64,000 bases of DNA from Chamaea fasciata (Eukaryota; Chordata; Aves; Passeriformes; Sylviidae): positions 1 through 64,000 of the forward strand of contig JARCOQ010000083.1 of assembly GCA_029207755.1 (NCBI GenBank). The letters are read 5' to 3'. Positions 52,520 to 62,223 of the stretch are shown piece after piece; the first letter of the stretch is position 1, and the number at the start of each line of letters is the position of its first letter. The notes below the pieces were generated by a model. That model was not told the DNA's origin. It saw only the letters and a list, made by a program, of their open reading frames with translations, and ran no database searches. Position numbers and translations under genes: made by a program.

Positions 52520-54086
52520 AGACACCAGTGCCATGGATCCCATTGTGGATGGACACTGGTATGGATAGACATCAGAGCCTTGGATCCCAGCTTGACTGTG
52601 TTCTGGATGGAGAGCAGAGTCCTGGATTGGACTCTGGATGGATACTGCTCCAGATGGACACCAGAGCCATGGATCCGTCTCTGGATGGACACTGTCCTAG
52701 ATGGACACCAGAGCCATGGATCCAAATTGGAGCCTGGTCTGGATGGATACAAGGGCCACGGATTCCACTCTTGATGGACACTGGTGGAGATAGCAATCAG
52801 AGCCATGGATCCGACACGAGATGGACACTGGTCCACATGGACACTGGTCCAGATGGTGACCAGAGCCATTCCTCCCACCTTGTATTGACTCTTGCCAGAC
52901 CCCGAGGCATGGATCCCACTCTGGATGGCCAGTGGTCTGGATAGGCACCAGACCTCGGATCCCCTATGAATGCACACTGGTCTTGATGGACGCCAGAGCC
53001 ATGGATTCCAGCTGGACACTGCTGTGGATGGACACCAGAGCAATGGATGCCACAGGGGATGGATACTGGTTTGGATGGACATAAGAGCCACGGATCCCAA
53101 TCTAGATGGACGCTGCTGTGAATAGACACCAGAGCCATGGATCCCACAGTGGATTGACAGTGGTCAGGATGGACACCAGAGCAATGGATGCCACTGTGGA
53201 TGGACACAGGTAGAGATGCACACCAGAGTAATGGTGTCCGCTCTGGATGAACACTGGTCTGGATAGACACCAGAACCCTGGCTTCCACTCTGGATGGACG
53301 CTTGCCTGAATAGACAAAAGAGCTATGGATCCCAGCTTGACACTGGTCTGGATGGACACCAGAGCCATGGATCCCACTCTGAATGCACACTACTCGTGAT
53401 GGACACAAGAGCCATGCATCCCTCTGTGGATGGAGCCTGGTTTGAATGGACAGCACAGCCGCGTATCCAGATGGATACTTGTCCTGATGGACAGCAGAGC
53501 CGTGGATCTCAAGTGGACAGTGGTCTGGATGGAATCCAAAGCGATGGATCCCACTTTGGATGGACACTGGTATGGATAGACCTCAGAGCCTTAGATCCGA
53601 GCTTTGCTCTGTTCTGGATAGACTCCAGAGCCATGGATCCGTCTCTGGATGGATGCTGGTCTGGATGGACACCCGAGCCATGGATCCAAATTGGAGCCTA
53701 GTCTGGATGGATACCAGGGCCATGGATTCCACTCTTGATGGACACTTGTGGAGATAGCAACCAGAGGCATGGATCCGACTCGAGATGGACACTGGTCCTG
53801 AAGGACAGTGGTCTAGATGGTGTCCAGAGCCATTCCTCCCACCTTGTATTGACTCTTGCCAGACCCCGAGGCATGGATCCCACTCTGGATGGCCAGTGGT
53901 CTGGATGGGCACCAGACCTCAGATCCCCTATGAATGGACACTGGTCTTGATGGACGCCAGAGCCATGGATTCCAGCTGGACACTGGTGTGGATGGACACC
54001 TGAGCAATGGATGCCACTGTGGATGAATACTTGTTTGGATGGACATAAGAGCCACAGATCCCAATCTAGATGGACGCTGCTGTGAT
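52520..54086. repeat. d1-d3 unit, second copy (604 + 963 bp)
   Basis: d1 is 52520-53123 and d3 is 53124-54086. It repeats the 50249 unit with small length differences. The d3 end reads CTGCTGTGATAGAC, one base short of the usual CTGCTGTGAATAGAC. The late part has TAGTCTGGATGGATACCAGG near 53699, a variant also found near 56282. Confidence 0.82.
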
Positions 54087-56019
54087 AGACACCAGTGCCA
54101 TGGATCCCACAGTGGATGGACACTGGTATGGATAGACATCAGAGCCTTGGATCCCAGCTTGACTGTGTTCTGGATGGAGAGCAGAGTCTTGGATTGGACT
54201 CTGGATGGATACTGCTCCAGATGGACAGCAGAGTCTTGGATTGGACTCTGGATGGATACTGCTCCAGATGGACACCAGACCCATGGATCCCACTGTTGGT
54301 GGATACTGGTCTGGATGGACTCCAGAGCCATGGATCCGTCCCTGGATGGACACAGTTCTGGATGGACACCAGAGCCATAGATCCAAATTGGAGCCTGGTC
54401 TGGATGGATGCAAGGGCCATGGATTCCACTCTGGATGGATACTGCTCCAGTTAGCAACCAGAGTCATGGACCCAAATCCAGATGGAGACTGGTCCAGATG
54501 GACACTGGTCCAGATGGTGACCAGAGCCATTCCTCCCACCTTGTATTGATAGTGGTCTTGCCAGACCCTGAGGCATGGATCCCACTCTGGATGGCCAGTG
54601 GTCTGGATGGGCCCCAGACCATGGATCCCCTATGAATGGACACTGGTCTAGATGGACGCCAGAGCCATGGATTCCAGCTGGACACTGATGTGGATGGACA
54701 CCAGAGCCATGGATGCCACTGTGGATGGATACTGGTTTGGATGGACATAAGAGCCACGGATCCCAATCTAGATGGACGCTGCTGTGAATACACACCAGAG
54801 GCATGGATCCCACAGTGGATTGACAGTGGTCAGGATGGACACCAGAGCAATGGATGCCACTGTGGATGGACACAGGTAGAGATGCACAACAGAGTAATGG
54901 TGTCCGCTCTGGATGGACACTGGTCAGGATAGACAGCAGAACCCTGGCTTCCACTCTGGATGGACGCTTGCCTGAATAGACAAAAGAGCTATGGATCCCA
55001 GCTTGACACTGGTCTGGATGGACACCAGAGCCATGGATCCCACTCTGAATGCACACTACTCGTGATGGACACAAGAGCCATGCATCCCTCTGTGGATGGA
55101 GCCTGGTTTGAAGGCACAGCACAGCCACGCATCCAGATGGACACCAGAGCCGTGGATCCCAACTGGACAGTGGTCTGGATGGACACCAGAGCCATGGATC
55201 CCACTCTGGATGGACCCTGGTACAGATGGACAGCATAGCCATGGATGCAAAGTAGACACTGCTCCAGATGGATAATGATCTGGATGGACGCCAAAGCCAT
55301 GGATCCCACTCTGGATGAACGCTGTTCTTGATGGACACAGGAGTCATGCATGGGTCTGTAGATGGAGCCTGGTATGAATGGACAGCACAGCCACGTATCC
55401 AGATGGATACTTGTCCAGATGGAGAGCAGAGCCGTGGATCTCAAGTGGACAGTGGTCTGGATGGAAACCAGAGCGATGGATCCCACTGCGGAATGGCTCT
55501 GGTATAAATAGACATCAGAGCCTTGGATCCGAGCTTTACTCTGTTCTGGATAGACTCCAGAGCCATGGATCCGTCGCTGGATGGATGCTGGTCTGGATGG
55601 ACAGCAGAGCCATGGATCCAAATTGCAGCCTGGTCTGGATGGATACAAGGGCCATGGATTCCACTCTTGATGGACACCTGTGGAGATAGCAACCAGAGGC
55701 ATGGATCCGACTCGAGATGGACACTGGTCCTGAAGGACAGTGGTCTAGATGGTGACCAGAGCCATTCCTCCCACCTTGTATTGACTCTTGCTAGACACCG
55801 AGGCATGGATCCCACTCTGGATGACCAGTGGTCTGGATGGGCACCAGACCATGGCTCCCCTAACAATGGACACTTATCTAGACGGATGCCAGAGCCATGG
55901 ATTCCAGCTGGACAGTGGTGTGGATGGACACCAGAGCAATAGATGCCACTGTGGATGGATACGGGTTTGGATGGACATAAGAGCCACGGATCCCAATCTA
56001 GATGGACACTGCTGTGAAT
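54087..56019. repeat. B/A hybrid unit, second occurrence (703 + 1230 bp)
   Basis: 54087-54789 is a b1 recombinant with two CAGAGTCTTGG monomers. 54790-56019 is an ordinary a2 block. Layout and total length (1933 bp) equal those of 35133-37065, about 19 kb to the left. Its a2 has GGTATAAATAGAC at 55501, shared with 58809 and 61705. Confidence 0.86.
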
Positions 56020-56670
56020 AGACACCAGTGCCATGGATCCTACTGTGGATGGACACTGGTATGGATAGACATCAGAGCCTTGGATCCCAGCTTGACTGTG
56101 TTCTGGATGGAGAGCAGAGTCTTGGATTGGACTCTGGATGGATACTGCTCCAGATGGACACCAGAGCCATAGATCGCACTTTGGATGGATCCCACTCTGG
56201 ATAGACTCCAGAGCCATGGATCCGTCTCTGGATGGATGCTGGTCTGGATGGACACCCGAGCCATGGATCCAAATTGGAGCCTAGTCTGGATGGATACCAG
56301 GGCCATGGATTCCACTCTTGATGGACACTTGTGGAGATAGTAACCAGAGGCATGGATCCGACTCGAGATGGACACTGGTCCTGAAGGACAGTGGTCTAGA
56401 TGGTGTCCAGAGCCATTCCTCCCACCTTGTATTGACTCTTGCCAGACCCCGAGGCATGGATCCCACTCTGGAGGGCCAGTGGTCTGGATGGGCACCAGAC
56501 CATGGATCCCCTATGAATGGACAGTGGTCTTAACGGACGCCAGAGCCATGGATTCCAGCTGGACACTGGTGTGGATGGACACCAGAGCAATGGATACCAT
56601 TGTGGATGGATACTGGTTTGGATGGACATAAGAGCCACGGATCCCAATCTAGATGGACGCTGCTGTGAAT
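56020..56670. repeat. Solitary a1 block, second copy (651 bp)
   Basis: A counterpart of 51869-52519. It shares GATCGCACTTTGG (near 56171) and GGAGGGCCAGTGG (near 56470) with that copy. It starts the stretch that leads into the 2657 bp repeat. Confidence 0.87.
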
Positions 56671-59327
56671 AGACACCAGTGCCATGGATCCCTTTGTGGA
56701 TGGACACTGGTATGGATAGACATCAGAGCCTTGGTTCCCAGCTTGACTGTGTTCTGGATAGAGAGCAGAGTCCTGGATTGGACTCTGGATGGATACTGCT
56801 CCAGATGGACACCAGAGCCATGGATCCGTCTCTGGATGGACACTGTCCTAGATGGACACAAGAGCCATGGATCCAAATTGGAGCCTGGTCTGGATGGATA
56901 CAAGGGCCACGGATTCCACTCTTGATGGACACTGGTGGAGATAGCAATCAGAGCCATGGATCCGACACGAGATGGACACTGGTCCACATGGACACTGGTC
57001 CAGATGGTGACCACAGCCATTCCTCCCACCTTGTATTGATAGTGGTCTTGCCAGACCCCGAGGCATGGATCCCACTCTGGATGGCCAGTGGTCTGGATGG
57101 GCACCAGACCTCGGATCCCCTATCAATGGACACTGGTCTTGATGGACGCCAGAGCCATGGATTCCAGCTGGACAATGGTGTGGATGGACACCAGAGCAAT
57201 GGATGCCACTGGGGATGGATACTGGTTTGGATGGACATAAGAGCCACGGATCCCAATCTAGATGGACGCTGCTGTGAATAGACACCAGAGCCATGGATCC
57301 CACAGTGGATTGACAGTGGTCAGGATGGACACCAGAGCAATGGATGCCACTGTGGATGGACACAGGTAGAGATGCACACCAGAGTAATGGTGTCCGCTCT
57401 GGATGGACCCTAGTCAGGATAGACAGCAGAACCCTGGCTTCCACTCTGGATGGACGCTTGCCTGAATAGACAAAAGAGCTATGGATCCCAGCTTGACACT
57501 GGTCTGGATGGACACCAGAGCCATGGATCCCACTCTGAATGCACACTACTCGTGATGGACACAAGAGCCATGCATCCCTCTATGGATGGAGCCTGGTTTG
57601 AATGGACAGCACAGCCACGCATCCAGATGGACACCAGAGCCGTGGATCCCAACTGCAAAGTGGTCTGGATGGACACCAGAGCCATGAATCCAAAATTGGA
57701 GCCTGGTCTGGATGGATACAAGGGCCATGGATTCCACTCTGGATGGATACTGCTCCAGATAGCAACCAGAGGCATTGATCCGAATCCAGATGGAGACTGG
57801 TCCAGATGGACACTGCTCCAGATGGTCACTAGAGCCATTCCTCTCACCTTGTATTGATAGTGGTCTTGCCAGACCCCGAGGCATGGATCCCACTCTGGAT
57901 GGCCAGTGGTCTGGATGGGCACCAGTGCATGGATCCCCTATGAATAGACAGTGGTCTAGATGGACGCCAGAGCCATGGATTCCAGGTGGTCACTGGTGTG
58001 GATGGACACCAGAGCCATGGATGCCACTGTGGATGGATACTGGTTTGGATGGACATAAGAGCCACGGATCCCAATCTGGATGGACGCTGCTGTGAATAGA
58101 CACCAGAGCCATGGATCCCACAGTGGATTGACAGTGGTCAGGATGGACACCAGAGCAATGGATGCCACTGTGGATGGACATAGGTAGAGGTGCACACCAG
58201 AGTAATGGTGTCCGCTCTGGATGGACACTGGTCTGGATAGACAGCAGAACCCTGGCTTCCACTCTGGATGGACGCTTGCCTGAATAGACAAAAGAGCTAT
58301 GGATCCCGGCTTGACACTGGTCTGGATGGACACCAGAGCCATGGATCCCACTCTGAATGCACACTACTCGTGATGGACACAAGAGCCATGCATCCCTCTG
58401 TGGATGGAGCCTGGTTTGAAGGCACAGCACAGCCACGCATCCAGATGGACACCAGAGCCGTGGATCCCAACTGGACAGTGGTCTGGATGGACACCAGAGC
58501 CATGGATCCCACTCTGGATGGACCCTGGTACAGATGGACAGCATAGCCATGGATGCAAAGTGGACACTGCTCCAGATGGATAATGATCTGGATGGACGCC
58601 AAAGCCATGGATCCCACTCTGGATGCATGCTGTTCTTGATGGACACAGGAGTCATGCATGGGTCTGTAGATGGAGCCTGGTATGAATGGACAGCACAGCC
58701 ACGTATCCAGATGGATACTTGTCCAGATGGAGAGCAGAGCCGTGGATCTCAAGTGGACAGTGGTCTGGATGGAAACCAGAGCGATGGATCCCACTGTGGA
58801 TGGGCTCTGGTATAAATAGACATCAGAGCCTTGGATCCGAGCTTTACTCTGTTCTGGATAGACTCCAGAGCCATGGATCCGTCTCTGGATGGATGCTGGT
58901 CTGGATGGACACCAGAGCCATGGATCCAAATTGCAGCCTGGTCTGGATGGATACAAGGGCCATGGATTCCACTCTGGATGGACACCTGTGGAGATAGCAA
59001 CCAGAGGCATGGATCCGACTCGAGATGGACACTGGTCCTGAAGGACAGTGGTCTAGATGGTGTCCAGAGCCATTCCTCCCACCTTGTATTGACTCTTGCC
59101 AGACCCCGAGGCATGGATCCCACTCTGGATGGCCAGTGGTCTGGATGGGCACCAGACCATGGATCCCCTATGAATGGACAGTGGTCTTAACGGACGCCAG
59201 AGCCATGGATTCCAGCTGGACACTGGTGTGGATGGACACCAGACCAATGGATACCATTGTGGATGGATACTGGTTTGGATGGACATAAGAGCTACGGATC
59301 CCAATCTAGATGGACGCTGCTGTGAAT
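56671..59327. repeat. Zone 3 HOR copy 1: d1-d2-a2 (2657 bp)
   Basis: Blocks are d1 56671-57279 (609), d2 57280-58097 (818) and a2 58098-59327 (1230). The d2 has CCTCTCACCTTG and ATGAATCCAAAATTGG. The a2 has TTTGAAGGCACAGC near 58419 instead of TTTGAATGGACAGC. It is a second HOR type with its own period, built partly from the same blocks as zone 1. Confidence 0.88.
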
Positions 59328-62223
59328 AGACACCAGTGCCATGGATCCCATTGTGGATGGACACTGGTATGGATAGACATCAGAGCCTTGGATCCCAGCT
59401 TGACTGTGTTCTGGATGGAGAGCAGAGTCCTGGATTGGACTCTGGATGGATACTGCTCCAGACGGACACCAGAGCCATGGATCCGTCTCTGGATGGACAC
59501 TGTCCTAGATGGACACCAGAGCCATGGATCCAAATTGGAGCCTGGTCTGGATGGATACAAGGGCCACGGATTCCACTCTTGATGGACACTGGTGGAGATA
59601 GCAATCAGAGCCATGGATCCGACACGAGACGGACACTGGTCCACATGGACACTGGTCCAGATGCTGACCAGAGCCATTCCTCCCACCTTGTATTGATAGT
59701 GGTCTTGCCAGACCCCGAGGCATGGATCCCACTCTGGATGGCCAGGGTCTGGATGGACACCCGAGCCATGGATCCAAATTGGAGCCCAGTCTGGATGGAT
59801 ACCAGGGCCATGGATTCCACTCTTGATGGACACTTGTGGAGATAGCAACCAGAGGCATGGATCCGACTCGAGATGGACACTGGTCCTGAAGGACAGTGGT
59901 CTAGATGGTGTCCAGAGCCATTCCTCCCACCTTGTATTGACTCTTGCCAGACCCCGAGGCATGGATCCCACTCTGGATGGCCAGTGGTCTGGATGGGCAC
60001 CAGACCTCAGATCCCCTATGAATGGACACTGGTCTTGATGGACGCCAGAGCCATGGATTCCAGCTGGACACTGGTGTGGATGGACACCAGAGCAATGGAT
60101 GCCACTGGGGATGGATACTGGTTTGGATGGACATAAGAGCCACGGATCCCAATCTAGATGGACGCTGCTGTGAATAGACACCAGAGCCATGGATCCCACA
60201 GTGGATTGACAGTGGTCAGGATGGACACCAGAGCAATGGATGCCACTGTGGATGGACACAGGTAGAGATGCACACCAGAGTAATGGTGTCCGCTCTGGAT
60301 GGACCCAGGTCTGGATAGACAGCAGAACCCTGGCTTCCACTCTGGATGGACGCTTGCCTGAATAGACAAAAGAGCTATGGATCCCAGCTTGACAGTGGTC
60401 TGGATGGACACCAGAGCCATGGATCCCACTCTGAATGCACACTACTCGTGATGGACACAAGAGCCATGCATCCCTCTGTGGATGGAGCCTGGTTTGAATG
60501 GACAGCACAGCCACGCATCCAGATGGACACCAGAGCCGTGGATCCCAACTGCAAAGTGGTCTGGATGGACACCAGAGCCATGAATCCAAAATTGGAGCCT
60601 GGTCTGGATGGATACAAGGGCCATGGATTCCACTGTGGATGGATACTGCTCCACATAGCAACCAGAGGCATTGATCCGAATCAAGATGGAGACTGGTCCA
60701 GATGGACACTGCTCCAGATGGTCCCTAGAGCCATTCCTCTCACCTTGTATTGATAGTGGTCTTGCCAGACCCCGAGGCATGGATCCCACTCTGGATGGCC
60801 AGTGGTCTGGATGGGCACCAGTGCATGGATCCCCTATGAATGGACACTGGTCTAGATGGACGCCAGAGCCATGGATTCCAGCTGGACACTGGTGTGGATG
60901 GACACCAGAGCCATGGATGCCACTGTGGATGGACACTGGTTTGGATGGACATAAGAGCCACGGATCCCAATCTGGATGGACGCTGCTGTGAATAGACACC
61001 AGAGGCATGGATCCCACAGTGGATTGACAGTGGTCAGGATGGACACCAGAGCAATGGATGCCACTGTGGATGGACATAGGTAGAGGTGCACACCAGAGTA
61101 ATGGTGTCCGCTCTGGATGGACACTGGTCTGGATAGACAGCAGAACCCTGGCTTCCACTCTGGATGGACGCTTGCCTGAATAGACAAAAGAGCTATGGAT
61201 CCCAGCTTGACACTGGTCTGGATGGACACCAGAGCCATGGATCCCACTCTGAATGCACACTACTCGTGATGGACACAAGAGCCATGCATCCCTCTGTGGA
61301 TGGAGCCTGGTTTGAAGGCACAGCACAGCCACGCATCCAGATGGACACCAGAGCCGTGGATCCCAACTGGACAGTGGTCTGGATGGACACCAGAGCCATG
61401 GATCCCACTCTGGATGGACCCTGGTACAGATGGACAGCATAGCCATGGATGCAAAGTGGACACTGCTCCAGATGGATAATGATCTGGATGGACGCCAAAG
61501 CCATGGATCCCACTCTGGATGCACGCTGTTCTTGATGGACACAGGAGTCATGCATGGGTCTCTAGATGGAGCCTGGTATGAATGGACAGCACAGCCACGT
61601 ATCCAGATGGATACTTGTCCAGATGGACAGCAGAGCCGTGGATCTCAAGTGGACAGTGGTCTGGATGGAAACCAGAGCGATGGATCCCACTGTGGATGGG
61701 CTCTGGTATAAATAGACATCAGAGCCTTGGATCCGAGCTTTACTCTGTTCTGGATAGACTCCAGAGCCATGGATCCGTCTCTGGATGGATGCTGGTCTGG
61801 ATGATCACCAGAGCCATGGATCCAAATTGCAGCCTGGTCTGGATGGATACAAGGGCCATGGATTCCACTCTTGATGGACACCTGTGGAGATAGCAACCAG
61901 AGGCATGGATTCGACTCGAGATGGACACTGGTCCTGAAGGACAGTGGTCTAGATGGTGTCCAGAGCCATTCCTCCCACCTTTTATTGACTCTTGCCAGAC
62001 CCCGAGGCATGGATCCCACTCTGGAGGGCCAGTGGTCTGGATGGGCACCAGACCATGGATCACCTATGAATGGACAGTGGTCTTAACGGACGCCAGAGCC
62101 ATGGATTCCAGCTGGACACTGGTGTGGATGGACACCAGAGCAATGGATACCATTGTGGATGGATACTGGTTTGGATGGACATAAGAGCCACGGATCCCAA
62201 TCTAGATGGACGCTGCTGTGAAT
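59328..62223. repeat. Zone 3 HOR copy 2, enlarged (848 + 818 + 1230 = 2896 bp)
   Basis: Block ends fall at 60175, 60993 and 62223. It equals copy 1 plus 239 bp, all in the first block. Near 59743 the usual GGCCAGTGGTCTGG is GGCCAGGGTCTGGATGG, after which the sequence switches to GGACACCCGAGCC. The inserted part (about 59747-59985) repeats sequence of the kind at 53670-53910, including GTCTGGATGGATACCAGGG. Confidence 0.87.
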
